From positions 1-42,780 of the forward strand of contig JAHITR010000057.1 of NCBI GenBank assembly GCA_018817505.1: a stretch of 42,780 nt of DNA, read 5' to 3'. Source of the stretch: Candidatus Bipolaricaulota bacterium (GTDB lineage Bacteria > Bipolaricaulota > Bipolaricaulia > UBA7950 > UBA9294). A program made the translations under genes and the position numbers. A model generated the notes under the pieces. The model did no database searches. It saw only the letters and a program-made list of their open reading frames with translations, and was not told the DNA's origin. Within the stretch, counting starts at the first letter, position 1. Every line of letters starts with the position of its first letter. Positions 8,035 to 16,608 of the stretch are shown here, one piece after another.

Positions 8035-9273
8035 ATGCCAAGAACGATCCTGCATCTCGATATGGACTCCTATTTTGCCTCGATCGAACAACAGGCAAAC
8101 CCGAGTTTGCGGGGTCTGCCTGTCGGCATTACGGGCAAACCGATCGAGAGCACAATCATTGTCACGGCTTCACGAGAGGGTAAGAAGTTTGGATTGAAAG
8201 CAGGAATGCCGGTATGGGAAGCGAAGAGGCTTTGCCCGCAACTGATTCTCTTTCCTGGCGACGGCTCAAAATACCTTTCACTGACGCAGCAATTCATCGA
8301 CATCCTAAAGCGCTATACGCCGATGATTGAGGTTTCCAGTATTGACGAGGTGTATATGGATGTCACGCAAGACGCGCCGCATTACGGAGGGGCTATTCGA
8401 TTGGCGCAATCCATTCAGCGTGATTTCAAAAACGAATTGGGAAAATACATCACTGCCACCATTGGCATAGCGGATAACAAAACATTCGCCAAGCTGATTG
8501 CCAAGCGATTCAAGCCGAATGGGATTGGTGTTCTCGATCCCGAAGAGCTGCCCGAATTGCTGGCAACGACAAGCGTGCAGGAAATCTGCGGCATTGGTAG
8601 ACGAATTGAAAAGCGAATGTCACGGCTGGGAATCTGGACACTGGCGCAGCTCGGGCAATGTCCGTTGTCGATTTTGAAGAATGAGTTCGGCGTGCATGGC
8701 TTGTTCTACAAGGCCGTTGGGTTGGGGCAGGACCCCACACCTGTGGTTCCTTATACAGAAATTCCTCCACCCAAATCTGTCGGTCATTCTCGAACGCTGC
8801 CGCCCGATATCCGGCCCCGTGAGCTGGCGTTGACGGTCTTGCGGGGATTATGCGACCTGGTAGCCAGTCGATTGCGCAAACATGGCTATATGGCACGTAC
8901 CGTTCACTGTGGCTTCTCGCTGGAAGTGATGTCCGGGCATTTTGGCAAACAGACGACGCTGGCTTTGCCAACAGACGATGGCGCAACACTCTTCGAGGCC
9001 TGCATGCGGATTCTCGCGATGCTTCCTGTGCAGCCGGATGCGATGGCGCGTGTGTCTATTTCTACATCCAATCTTGTCGATGAGAAGGGCGTGGCCATTC
9101 CTCTTCTTGCCGACGATCAAACGCGGCGCAGACTCAATCGCGCCGTCGATGTCATTCAGAGCCGATTTGGCAACAGCGCGATTCAAGTGGCTGCAGCTGC
9201 CCTGCCACGGAAATTGCCCGAGCACGTCGGCGGCTTTGCTGAGACGAGCTCGTTCGATTTTTCGTCCAACTAG
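8035..9273 (+). CDS. dinB: DNA polymerase IV (Y-family translesion polymerase)
   Basis: A 412-residue Y-family polymerase. The palm begins ILHLDMDSYFASIEQQ (metal-binding Asp, then the F steric gate), the second catalytic motif is SSIDEVYMDVT near residues 96-106, and the thumb contains the HhH motif VQEICGIGRRIEKRM near 184-198. The little-finger domain follows (SVGHSRTLPPD). It copies damaged templates and makes frameshifts and mismatches; there is no proofreading domain. ATG 8035 fits the family N-terminus and has TGAGG upstream. No beta-clamp motif was confirmed at the C-terminus. The DUF72 gene follows after 19 bases, so the two are probably co-transcribed. Confidence 0.95.
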   Translation: MPRTILHLDMDSYFASIEQQANPSLRGLPVGITGKPIESTIIVTASREGKKFGLKAGMPVWEAKRLCPQLILFPGDGSKYLSLTQQFIDILKRYTPMIEVSSIDEVYMDVTQDAPHYGGAIRLAQSIQRDFKNELGKYITATIGIADNKTFAKLIAKRFKPNGIGVLDPEELPELLATTSVQEICGIGRRIEKRMSRLGIWTLAQLGQCPLSILKNEFGVHGLFYKAVGLGQDPTPVVPYTEIPPPKSVGHSRTLPPDIRPRELALTVLRGLCDLVASRLRKHGYMARTVHCGFSLEVMSGHFGKQTTLALPTDDGATLFEACMRILAMLPVQPDAMARVSISTSNLVDEKGVAIPLLADDQTRRRLNRAVDVIQSRFGNSAIQVAAAALPRKLPEHVGGFAETSSFDFSSN

Positions 9274-9292
9274 TGACACACTAGGATGTCTC

Positions 9293-10207
9293 ATGACTGC
9301 AGAATTACGGATTGGCACTTCGGGGTATTCGTTTCCCCATTGGGTGGGCACGGCTTACCCTGAAGGGACACGGTCCGCCGACATGCTGTCGACGTATGCG
9401 CGCGATTTCGATGCCGTGGAAATCAACTTCACCTATTACCGCGATCCCACAGCAGAGATATTCGAGGCGATGCTGCGCAAGGTCAGTCCAGATTTCACAT
9501 TCGTCATCAAGGCTCCCAAAGGCATGACGCATGAGCGGGACACCTTGGCAGCGGTGGCTCCACCGTTCATCGCCTCACTGCAACCGTTGCTTAGTGCAGG
9601 TCAACTGGGTGGCGTGCTGCTGCAATTTCCGCAATCGTTTCATCTCACCGACACGTCGCTCGATCATCTGAAGAGGGTGGCTGACATCCTTGTGAGTCGC
9701 GATATCACCCCATGTGTGGAATTCAGGCACAAGGAATGGTACGAGGACCGTGTCTATCAGCTGCTGAACAAACTGCAACTAGGGTTCGTCAATGTTGATC
9801 TGCCTCGCATTGACATGCTTCCCGAGCCGACGAGCATTCAGACACATGACGTGGCCTATTTCCGGCTGCACGGGCGCAACAAGGATGCATGGTACAACCC
9901 CGCCACAAGCAGTCATCGTTACGATTACCTCTATACAGATGCGGAGCTCGAAGAGTGGGGGCAGCGAGTGGAAGGCTCGCTAGATGCTGTGAAGAAGGCG
10001 TTCATCTTCGCCAACAACTGCCATAAGGGCAGTAGCTTCGTCAATGCGCTACGGCTCAAGCAGCGATTCGGTCAGGACGTTCGAAGCGATGCTGATGTCT
10101 CTCATACCCTGTTTGCGAGTGATGATCCTGAAGATCGCATCCTAGAGATGGTTCGTCGTGTGGAGGCATCTCGTGCACAAGAAGATGGATGGGCAAGCGG
10201 GGATTAG
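9293..10207 (+). CDS. DUF72 (YecE-family) protein
   Basis: A 304-residue TIM-barrel-like protein of the DUF72/YecE family: it opens LRIGTSGYSFPHWVGTAYPEG, and later has AVEINFTYYRDPT, FVIKAPKGMTHER, GGVLLQFPQSF, CVEFRHKEWY, AYFRLHGRN and FIFANNCHKGSSFVNAL. All these match the order of conserved DUF72 motifs. Biochemical function is not established; the barrel and conserved His/Glu/Arg suggest an enzyme, possibly related to nucleic-acid damage because it often neighbours repair genes. ATG 9293 has AGGATG upstream. It lies 19 bases after dinB. Confidence 0.85.
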   Translation: MTAELRIGTSGYSFPHWVGTAYPEGTRSADMLSTYARDFDAVEINFTYYRDPTAEIFEAMLRKVSPDFTFVIKAPKGMTHERDTLAAVAPPFIASLQPLLSAGQLGGVLLQFPQSFHLTDTSLDHLKRVADILVSRDITPCVEFRHKEWYEDRVYQLLNKLQLGFVNVDLPRIDMLPEPTSIQTHDVAYFRLHGRNKDAWYNPATSSHRYDYLYTDAELEEWGQRVEGSLDAVKKAFIFANNCHKGSSFVNALRLKQRFGQDVRSDADVSHTLFASDDPEDRILEMVRRVEASRAQEDGWASGD

Positions 10208-10247
10208 ACGTCGTAGGAGCGGAGGGGAACCCTACAACCTAAACGCA

Positions 10248-10540
10248 CTCTCGCGGAGTCGCTGGGGGGCAACGGCAAATCGCAAGCCATCAAGTTTCAA
10301 ACCATGAAGGGCATGAAGAAGTGCAGGGGAAACAAGAAAGCAGGGCATTCTCCCGCTGAGGCGCAGAGACGCTGAGGGGAGCAACAGCAAGCTGCAAGGC
10401 GCAGACCACAAAGCCTCTAGCCATGAAGAGCACGAAGAATTGAAGGGGAAAGGCAATAGAAATGACGTATTCTCTCGCGGAGTTGGCGAAGAAAACTGGC
10501 TCTCTTCTACCCTCCTTCCTTCATGGTCTTCATGGTGGGG
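10248..10540. repeat. non-coding array of degenerate direct repeats (CTCTCGCGGAG... and CATGAAG... motifs)
   Basis: Two imperfect units are aligned head to tail: unit 1 starts at 10248, unit 2 at 10350 and a partial unit 3 at 10472. Each unit begins with CTC(T/C)CGC(G/T)GAG, continues through GGGG(A/-)GCAAC(G/A)GCAA, and contains CCATGAAG(G/A)GCA(T/C)GAAGAA before GGGGAAA. The CATGAAG motif recurs inverted near 10520-10535 (TTCATGGTCTTCATGGT). The array lies between convergent DUF72 and adenosine deaminase genes, in a 415-base region with no gene that I can support. Similar 'cgcagagacgc' and 'catgaaggacatgaag' repeats occur in intergenic DNA of many bacterial phyla as I recall; function unknown. 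Confidence 0.6.
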
Positions 10541-10622
10541 ATTAGCTCCGTTGGCTGACAGGACAGCATGGCGATCGTCAACTTCGCAGGAAAAGAGAGC
10601 AGGCGGAGTGGCAGTGGGGAGA

Positions 10623-11633
10623 TTAGGCGAAGAATGCGTCGAGACTCGCACGCAGCTCATCCTTGATCTCGTTCGACGCAAACGCAGCGTTGATGCCATT
10701 GTGGCAAATCTGATGAATCTGCTCGTTATGGAATCCGAACGTATCGACGATGACTTCATACTCATGCGTCAAATCGACGCCAGACATCAAGCGGTTGTCC
10801 GTATTCAGGGTTATCGGAATGCCAAGGTCAAAATAGCGCTTGAGCGGATGATCGGCATAGGAATCCATGATGCCTGAGACTTGAAGATTGCTTGTCGGGC
10901 AAACCTCCAGAGGAATTTTTTGCTCCACAACCAGCGCTTCGGTGGTTGGATCCTTGTGCAAATAAACGCCGTGGCCAATACGGTTGGCACCCAGCTCTAG
11001 GGCAGCGCGAATTTGCTCGGGGCAACAGCCTTCACCCGCATGCAGCGTGAGATTGACGCCGGACTCTTGGGCCATGGCGATCGCCTCCCGATGAATCTGC
11101 GGCGGATGCTGACGTTCGGGACCTGCGAGATCGAATGCGACAACACCTTTGGAAGAGAACTGAGCAGCGAGCTGCGCCACTTCCATCGAGTGCTCCAACG
11201 ACCGATTGCGCATCGCAGACAGGATCAAGCCGGTATGCATGTCGAATTCCTCTTCGCCGCGTTTCAATCCGCGAAGAACCGATTGAACCACCTCGCGTGG
11301 GCTCAAGTCGTTTTCAAGATGCAGCAACGGGGCGAAACGAACTTCAAGATACTGAACATTCTCGCTGGCCACGTCCTCACAGAGCTCGTAGGCTGCTCGT
11401 TCCAGGGCCTCTGCCGTCTGCAGCACGGCAATGGTGACGTCGAACGCCTTGAGGTATTCCGGGAGCGTACATCGTTCCGGTGGTGTGACTGCCTTCTTGA
11501 AATCGAAGTCTTTTGGGAACGCCGTCTCTTCTGGCAGAGCGGAAGCCAATTCCGTAATCGTTGCCAAGCGCATGGATCCATCGAGATGGACGTGCAATTC
11601 AACCTTAGGCAACGTACGAAGATCCTTGTGCAT
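10623..11633 (-). CDS. add: adenosine deaminase
   Basis: A 336-residue amidohydrolase that converts adenosine to inosine and ammonia (purine salvage). Zinc ligands and catalytic residues are visible: His14 and His16 (ELHVHLDGS), HAGE at 198-201, His221 (NRIGHGVYLH) and Asp279 (LNTDNRLMSG). The TSNLQ motif at 248-251 is also present. An NTDN ending in place of NTDD is common in actinobacterial-type enzymes. Length is normal. The start ATG 11633 has only a weak GTAGAG upstream. It is the last gene of a minus-strand block and its upstream region overlaps the decayed ABC ATPase. Purine link with the YgfK-type operon at the far right is suggestive only. Confidence 0.93.
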   Translation of the reverse strand: MHKDLRTLPKVELHVHLDGSMRLATITELASALPEETAFPKDFDFKKAVTPPERCTLPEYLKAFDVTIAVLQTAEALERAAYELCEDVASENVQYLEVRFAPLLHLENDLSPREVVQSVLRGLKRGEEEFDMHTGLILSAMRNRSLEHSMEVAQLAAQFSSKGVVAFDLAGPERQHPPQIHREAIAMAQESGVNLTLHAGEGCCPEQIRAALELGANRIGHGVYLHKDPTTEALVVEQKIPLEVCPTSNLQVSGIMDSYADHPLKRYFDLGIPITLNTDNRLMSGVDLTHEYEVIVDTFGFHNEQIHQICHNGINAAFASNEIKDELRASLDAFFA

Positions 11634-11692
11634 ACGTTAACTCTACGAAAAAAGGGGCCTCCTCTGCAATCTGGAGCCGGAAGCCAACGCAC

Positions 11693-12139
11693 CTACGACG
11701 CGTCCTGTGGGTGCTGAATCGCTCCGTCCAACAGGTGAAGCTGTCTGTGGCAATGCGCGGCGACATCAGCATTGTGGGTGACGATGACCAGCGTCGCACC
11801 GCTGGCGTTCAGCGAGAGGAGTTGTTCCATGACACCCTCGGCTGTTGTTGTGTCGAGGTTGCCCGTCGGCTCATCAGCCAACAGCAACTTAGGATTGGCG
11901 ACCATGGATCGAGCGATGGCCACACGCTGCTCTTTGCCGCCCGACAATTGAGCTGGCAGATGGTCGATGCGTTCGCTCAGTCCTACAGCTTCCAGCGATC
12001 GAATGCATGACGCCTTCGTTCCTGGAGACCAATATTCGCACACCGCATAGGAACCGGTGGGAAAAAGAAACGTGAACAAGAAGAAATCTTGTCGGAATAG
12101 AGATGTTGTGATTCCGACCGAGCGGCTCGGCTGCGACAG
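11693..12139 (-). pseudogene. truncated remnant of a LolD/MacB-type ABC transporter ATPase
   Basis: The frame has a well-preserved second half of an ABC ATPase: signature LSGGKEQRVAIARS, Walker B LLLADEPTGNLDT and the H-loop VIVTHNADVAAHC. The part before that is degraded: a stretch read as LFRQDFFLFTFLFPTG corresponds to the usual Q-loop FVFQDFFLFPTLT. The Walker A region and everything upstream are missing, because the next gene ends at 12140. With no P-loop it cannot bind ATP as an ordinary ABC ATPase. It probably once belonged to a LolCDE/MacB-type exporter; no permease is nearby. Confidence 0.8.
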
Positions 12140-12433
12140 CTAATCCAGCATCTTGCTACGAGCTGATATGACTTTGCTCTTCAAGCCGTCAACGCGTCCC
12201 TTTCGATCATCGATCTTGATCGAGATGGACACGCGATCACAGGATTGAAGCAGCTTGTCGCGGCAGGCTTTAATGACAGCCATCACCTCATCCCAATCAC
12301 CCTCAAGATTCGTTCCCATAGCATGGTGCTCGAAGGCAATGCCGCTTGCATGAATGATCTTGAATGCCTCAGCGACATCGAAACTGAGGCTCTCGCCCTT
12401 GCCGATCGGTGCGATGGAGAAGTCGACGATCAT
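12140..12433 (-). CDS. MTH1187/YkoF-family thiamine-binding-like protein (DUF77)
   Basis: A 97-residue ferredoxin-like-fold protein. It begins MIVDFSIAPIGKGESLSFDVAEAF, has SGIAFEHHAMGTNLEGDWDEVM in the middle and ends RVSISIKIDDRKGR and a helix; these are the three conserved blocks of the MTH1187 (UPF0045) group. Members bind thiamine or related ligands as tetramers (YkoF in Bacillus). ATG 12433 has AAGGAG 5 bases upstream. The open frame extends further upstream, but this start fits the family length of about 100. It is followed in frame after its TAG by the ABC remnant, likely by chance. Confidence 0.8.
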   Translation of the reverse strand: MIVDFSIAPIGKGESLSFDVAEAFKIIHASGIAFEHHAMGTNLEGDWDEVMAVIKACRDKLLQSCDRVSISIKIDDRKGRVDGLKSKVISARSKMLD

Positions 12434-12465
12434 GATTGCTCCTTTGGCGGTGCCTCGGGTAGTGC

Positions 12466-13359
12466 CTAATTCGCGGGATAGGTTAGCTCGTATGACGCCT
12501 GCACGCCGATTCCCTCGATGAGGATGCTTTTCGAGGTTGGATCGAGCGTGATCTGCGCCCAAGAGGCGGGCGTCCCCTGATCGACCATCGCTTCGAAGGT
12601 GATGTAGTGAATGCCATGGATGACGTTGTGGACATTGGCATGATCATGCCCTTGGAATACGGCGATGACATCGCCATCTCGAGCAAACAATTGCCTTAAA
12701 TCGTCTTGATTGAGGACCGTGGGGCGATTCCATGCAGCGATTTCCTCAGCAGTATCATCGAGTGGCTGATGGACGAGCACGATGGTTGCGAACGAGGATG
12801 TCGCAAGATCATCTCGCAGCCACTCGAACTCGGATTCTGGGACGAATCCGGCGATTCCCGTGTAGGTGTTCTTGAGGTCGGTTCCATCCGACGCATATTG
12901 GACATCCAAAACGACAAAATGAAAGCTCCCAACATCGAAGCTGTAGGATGTTGATTCCGTGCCGAGAACGTCACGGTATTGCTGTTTGGTCAGGTTGTAA
13001 AGATCGTGATTGCCGATCACATGATAACTGGGGCCATTGAACTGATCGTAAAGACTATCTGCCCAGGCGAGGATATCGGGAATGCGGTTCGGATCGCCGG
13101 GATCGGCGCCCAACACAACCCAGCCATTGACAAAGTCACCCAGCTCAACGATGAAATCGGGAGACCAGTCATTCATGGCGTCTGTGAAGGCCGTCATTCG
13201 TTCTTGCGTGTGCGACATCCATTTGCCTTCTAGCGGCGAATCGATGTCATGGGCGTGGGTATCGGTGATCAAGCCGAAGCGAACGATCTCGTCGTTCGCT
13301 CCGGCGGCAACATAGGCCACTGCAAGAATCAGGCTCAGTAGGACAAGGGATCGTTTCAT
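12466..13359 (-). CDS. secreted calcineurin-like metallophosphoesterase, copy 1
   Basis: A 297-residue protein with a signal peptide (MKRSLVLLSLILAVAYVAAGA) and the five metallophosphoesterase blocks in order: DTHAHD (33-38), GDFVNG, GNHDLYN, VHQPLDD and GHDHANVH. All metal ligands appear present, so the enzyme should be an active di-metal phosphohydrolase outside the cytoplasm. Substrate unknown: phosphodiesters, nucleotides or sugar phosphates are options. AAGGAG precedes ATG 13359. It is closely related to the gene just upstream (13390-14277), 30 bases away, showing tandem duplication. A hydrophobic C-terminal anchor is absent. Confidence 0.85.
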   Translation of the reverse strand: MKRSLVLLSLILAVAYVAAGANDEIVRFGLITDTHAHDIDSPLEGKWMSHTQERMTAFTDAMNDWSPDFIVELGDFVNGWVVLGADPGDPNRIPDILAWADSLYDQFNGPSYHVIGNHDLYNLTKQQYRDVLGTESTSYSFDVGSFHFVVLDVQYASDGTDLKNTYTGIAGFVPESEFEWLRDDLATSSFATIVLVHQPLDDTAEEIAAWNRPTVLNQDDLRQLFARDGDVIAVFQGHDHANVHNVIHGIHYITFEAMVDQGTPASWAQITLDPTSKSILIEGIGVQASYELTYPAN

Positions 13360-13389
13360 CGTGGGATCTCCTTGTGAAGGTCTTGCTCG

Positions 13390-14277
13390 CTAGAACGCCA
13401 GCTCGTAGCTGTCCTGCAATCCGATTCCCTCGACAACGATCATGCGCGTTTCCAGATCGATGGAAACCTGCGACCATGTGGCCGGACCAGGTACCGTGTG
13501 ATCGACCATCGCTGCCAGGGTCACGTAGTGGATGCCATCGATTTGCGTGTAAACGTTGCCGTGATCGTGTCCTTGGAAGACGGCGATGACACGACCAGAG
13601 TCGCTCAAGATTTGACGGACCTGCGCATTGTTGACGACAGGCGGGCCGCCGGCATTGGCATCGAATTGTGCATCCAGGGGCTGATGGATAAACACGACCG
13701 TCGGAAGGTCGGTTTGCGCCAGATCATTCGTCAGCCAGTTGATTTCGTGGACGGGGATACGACACTTGACGCGCATAAAGACATGGTCAAAGTCGGACTC
13801 ATCGGGGTCATTGAATTGCGCATCCAAGACGATGAAATGCAGGCCGTTAAGATCAAAGCTGTAGTAGGCGTCTTCTTGTCCGACTGCAGCAAGGAAGTCT
13901 GGCTTTGACATGTCGTAAAGATCGTGGTTGCCGAGCACGTAGTACATGGGTGGCTCCAGATCCGCGATACAGGCCAATCCAAGTTCAAGCAGCCCTGGAA
14001 TGCGCGTTGGGTCACCGTAGCCAGGCCCCATGACGAACGCGCCGTTGATGAAATCGCCCAATTCGATGGCGAAATTCGCAGGCCACGCGTTGGCAGCCTC
14101 GACAAATGCTCCCAATCGTTCCGCGTAATTGGTCATCACCTTGCCCTCAACAGGAGAATTGATGTCGTGAACGTGCGAATCCGTGAAGATGGTGATTTGA
14201 ACGGGGGCTGCAGCGAGCGTCCAGCTGGCTGCAAGAACGAATGCTAGTACGAGAAATACGCTGACTTTTCGAAACAT
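13390..14277 (-). CDS. secreted calcineurin-like metallophosphoesterase, copy 2
   Basis: A 295-residue paralogue of the next gene downstream, with signal peptide (MFRKVSVFLVLAFVLAASWTLA) and the same motif order: DSHVHD, ELGDFINGA, LGNHDLYD, FIHQPLDA and QGHDHGNVY. The shared architecture and the order of conserved words, including YSFD.....HF(I/V)VLDAQ, show recent duplication. An extra segment (PDESDFDHVFMRVKCR) lies in the middle. ATG 14277 has GGGAGG upstream; the frame is open to 14292 but that start is less likely. Two secreted phosphatases in tandem suggest phosphate scavenging or an extracellular nucleotide substrate. Confidence 0.85.
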   Translation of the reverse strand: MFRKVSVFLVLAFVLAASWTLAAAPVQITIFTDSHVHDINSPVEGKVMTNYAERLGAFVEAANAWPANFAIELGDFINGAFVMGPGYGDPTRIPGLLELGLACIADLEPPMYYVLGNHDLYDMSKPDFLAAVGQEDAYYSFDLNGLHFIVLDAQFNDPDESDFDHVFMRVKCRIPVHEINWLTNDLAQTDLPTVVFIHQPLDAQFDANAGGPPVVNNAQVRQILSDSGRVIAVFQGHDHGNVYTQIDGIHYVTLAAMVDHTVPGPATWSQVSIDLETRMIVVEGIGLQDSYELAF

Positions 14278-14375
14278 GGAAGCCTCCCTCATCGTGTCAA
14301 TGTGTACAGACTAGCTGGACCTAGGCAGAACGGCAAGCGTCGAATGGCTGACAGGTGATCTGACTTGTGATGCAC

Positions 14376-14406
14376 CCGCCGACAGCGTGCAATCCTCTGT
14401 CGGCGG
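14376..14406. terminator. perfect 10-bp stem-loop between iorB and the phosphoesterase genes
   Basis: CCGCCGACAG at 14376-14385 pairs perfectly with CTGTCGGCGG at 14397-14406 around an 11-base loop. It lies 17 bases past the iorB stop on the minus strand. No T-run follows on either strand, so it may be a Rho-type or processing structure, but termination of iorAB transcripts is the likely role. Confidence 0.5.
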
Positions 14407-14422
14407 AAGAATCGAAAATTCG

Positions 14423-15007
14423 CTAGGAAGCGGCTGCTTGCGATGCTTCATATCCCAGCTGAAACGCTCGAAGATTGGTCTCAATCACTGCGTCTGACTT
14501 CCCCGCGAACACCGTGTGAATCCCCGACTTCAGAGCCTCAACGGGTAGAAGAAGAAACGGCGCTCCAGCTCCAAGCATCACCATGTTGGCTGCCTGGAGT
14601 GCCCCGGCAGTTTTGGCCAACTCGACTGCATGGATAAAGCGATGGTTAGGCAACAGCCGGATCTGCCTCTCCACAACCGCGTCGTCAGGATAATTGGGGA
14701 TGTTCTTGAATGGGACAGCATTGGTGACAATGGCACCATTCGGGGCGAGCATGGGCATGTAGCGCAAGGCTTCCATCGGTTCCAGGGACAGCACGAGATC
14801 GGCTGTGCCTTCTTTGACGAGCGCGGAATGGATGGGCTGATCCGAGAAGCGTAGATGGCTCTGAACCACACCGCCACGTTGCGCCATGCCATGAACCTCT
14901 GCCTGGAGCACGTGCATGTTCAACGATCGTGCAGCCTCGCCGATGACCGCAGCAAGTGCCAACAATCCCTGTCCTCCAACTCCAGCGAGAATAAGATTCT
15001 GCTTCAC
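14423..15007 (-). CDS. iorB: indolepyruvate:ferredoxin oxidoreductase, beta subunit
   Basis: A 194-residue subunit of the 2-oxoacid:acceptor oxidoreductase gamma type: it starts LILAGVGGQGLLALAAVIGEAA, then VHGMAQRGGVVQSHLRFS, both hallmarks of IorB and the gamma domain of related oxidoreductases. With IorA it oxidises aryl pyruvates (from transamination of Trp, Phe, Tyr) to acyl-CoA in anaerobes. Its GTG start at 15007 overlaps the iorA stop by GTGA, showing translational coupling. The frame continues further 5' but the GTG start matches the family N-terminus. Length is normal. Confidence 0.9.
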   Translation of the reverse strand: MKQNLILAGVGGQGLLALAAVIGEAARSLNMHVLQAEVHGMAQRGGVVQSHLRFSDQPIHSALVKEGTADLVLSLEPMEALRYMPMLAPNGAIVTNAVPFKNIPNYPDDAVVERQIRLLPNHRFIHAVELAKTAGALQAANMVMLGAGAPFLLLPVEALKSGIHTVFAGKSDAVIETNLRAFQLGYEASQAAAS

Positions 15008-16608
15008 GATGCCCCTCCCTTGGAACGTGATCGTCGCGCCGTCTGGATGCATTCACGGACCGCGATCACCACAGACGGACCTTCAAAGGCGATCTCTTGC
15101 CGAATCACCTCGACATTCTCATCGTGTTTGTTGGGCAAGGGCGTGATGATGCGGATGTGGGCAGGATCGACGCCCAAACCAGCGCAGATGTCAGCCAATC
15201 GATTGTTGGCAGATGATTTCTGTCCGCCAGTCATGGCAATGGTGAGGTTGTCGACAATGACGACGGTGACGTTGGCGTTCTCATTGACGCAGTCGAGCAA
15301 CCCCGTCATTCCTGAGTGCGTGAATGTGGAATCTCCGATCAATGCCACCGATGGATGCAGTCCAGCTTGCGATGCTCCCTTGGCCATGGTGATAGAGGCC
15401 CCCATCTCAACGCATGTATCGACGGATTCGTAGGGTGGCATGGCGCTCAGCGTATAGCAACCGATGTCTGAGAACAGCTTCCCGATCGCATCATCCGACT
15501 TGAGAACCGCATTGAGAGCTCGGCATGTATCGCCGTGCGGACAACCGGGACACAGCGCCGGCGGGCGCGGGGCAGGAATGGTTGAGACTTCATGAAGCGA
15601 AGGCATCTCCAATCCGAAGGCGCTGGCCACGTGATCAGGATTCAGTTCGCCGGTTCGCGGCAAGTGTCCTGAAAGCCGACCGTGGATGATGGGGCTGCTG
15701 CGAAGCGGCACGCCGCGGAGCTTGCCCTCCACATACGGGTACCCATCTTCAAACACCAGAACGCGATCGCATTCCGACATCATGCGCTCGATGAGGGACA
15801 GAGGGAGTGGATATTGCCCGATCTTCAGGATGGGATGAGGACAATTCTCGCCCACGATCTCTCGTACATAGTGATAGGCGGTTCCACAGGCTATGATGCC
15901 CGTCGAGAGATCGGTTCCTTCGCAATAGGTCGTGAACGGACTGGTCTCCGATTCGCGAGTGAAGTCCAGTTGCCGATCGAGCAACTTCGCATAGCTCTTT
16001 CTCGCCAATGCGGGCAGCAAAATGAAACGCTTTGGATCATCAGGCAGTGAAAACGCGTTGCGCTTCTGCATGGCGCCCGTGGTAATTGTGGCGCGTGAGT
16101 GACAAAGTCGTGTGGTGAGTCGGATCATCACCGGAATTCGATACCGCTCAGAGAGCGCAAAGGCAATGGCAGGGGCATGGTAGGCCTCTTGCTGATCTGC
16201 CGGCTCAAGGCAAGGCATCATGGCCAGATCCAGGTAGACGCGTGAGTCCTGCTCATTTTGAGAGGAATGCATCGATGGATCATCCGCGACATTGATGATC
16301 AGGCCGCCATGCGAGCCGGATATCGCCGAGTTGATGAATGGGTCTGCAGCGACATTGAGTCCGACGTGCTTCATGCTGGCCATCGCCCGTTTGCCGCCAT
16401 AGCTCATGCCGAGCGCGGCTTCGAGAGCTGTCTTCTCATTGGCTGTCCATGCGCAGCTGATATCACCCATGGCCGCCTGATGACTCCTCAGGACGTAGGC
16501 AGTGATCTCCGTCGAAGGTGTGCCCGGATAGGCATACGCTCCAGAAAGACCCGCATCGATTGCACCTTGGGCAAGGGATTCGTTCCCCAGCAACAGCTGT
16601 GTCGCCAT
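15004..16608 (-). CDS. iorA: indolepyruvate:ferredoxin oxidoreductase, alpha subunit, lacking the C-terminal ferredoxin domain
   Basis: A 534-residue thiamine-diphosphate protein. Visible parts are the pyrimidine-binding domain (YAYPGTPSTEI, then CAWTANEKTALEAALG with its Glu), the CPGCPHGDTC motif near residue 360, the TPP-pyrophosphate motif GDSTFTHSGMTGLLDCVNEN and MTGGQ. Normal IorA proteins are about 600-640 residues and end in a ferredoxin domain with two [4Fe-4S] CxxCxxC clusters. This one ends RECIQTARRSRSKGGAS, directly overlapping iorB, so the domain is absent and not frameshifted. Another ferredoxin must accept electrons. TTG 16611 and ATG 16608 are both possible starts; GGGGGG lies just upstream. 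Confidence 0.9.
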   Translation of the reverse strand: MATQLLLGNESLAQGAIDAGLSGAYAYPGTPSTEITAYVLRSHQAAMGDISCAWTANEKTALEAALGMSYGGKRAMASMKHVGLNVAADPFINSAISGSHGGLIINVADDPSMHSSQNEQDSRVYLDLAMMPCLEPADQQEAYHAPAIAFALSERYRIPVMIRLTTRLCHSRATITTGAMQKRNAFSLPDDPKRFILLPALARKSYAKLLDRQLDFTRESETSPFTTYCEGTDLSTGIIACGTAYHYVREIVGENCPHPILKIGQYPLPLSLIERMMSECDRVLVFEDGYPYVEGKLRGVPLRSSPIIHGRLSGHLPRTGELNPDHVASAFGLEMPSLHEVSTIPAPRPPALCPGCPHGDTCRALNAVLKSDDAIGKLFSDIGCYTLSAMPPYESVDTCVEMGASITMAKGASQAGLHPSVALIGDSTFTHSGMTGLLDCVNENANVTVVIVDNLTIAMTGGQKSSANNRLADICAGLGVDPAHIRIITPLPNKHDENVEVIRQEIAFEGPSVVIAVRECIQTARRSRSKGGAS

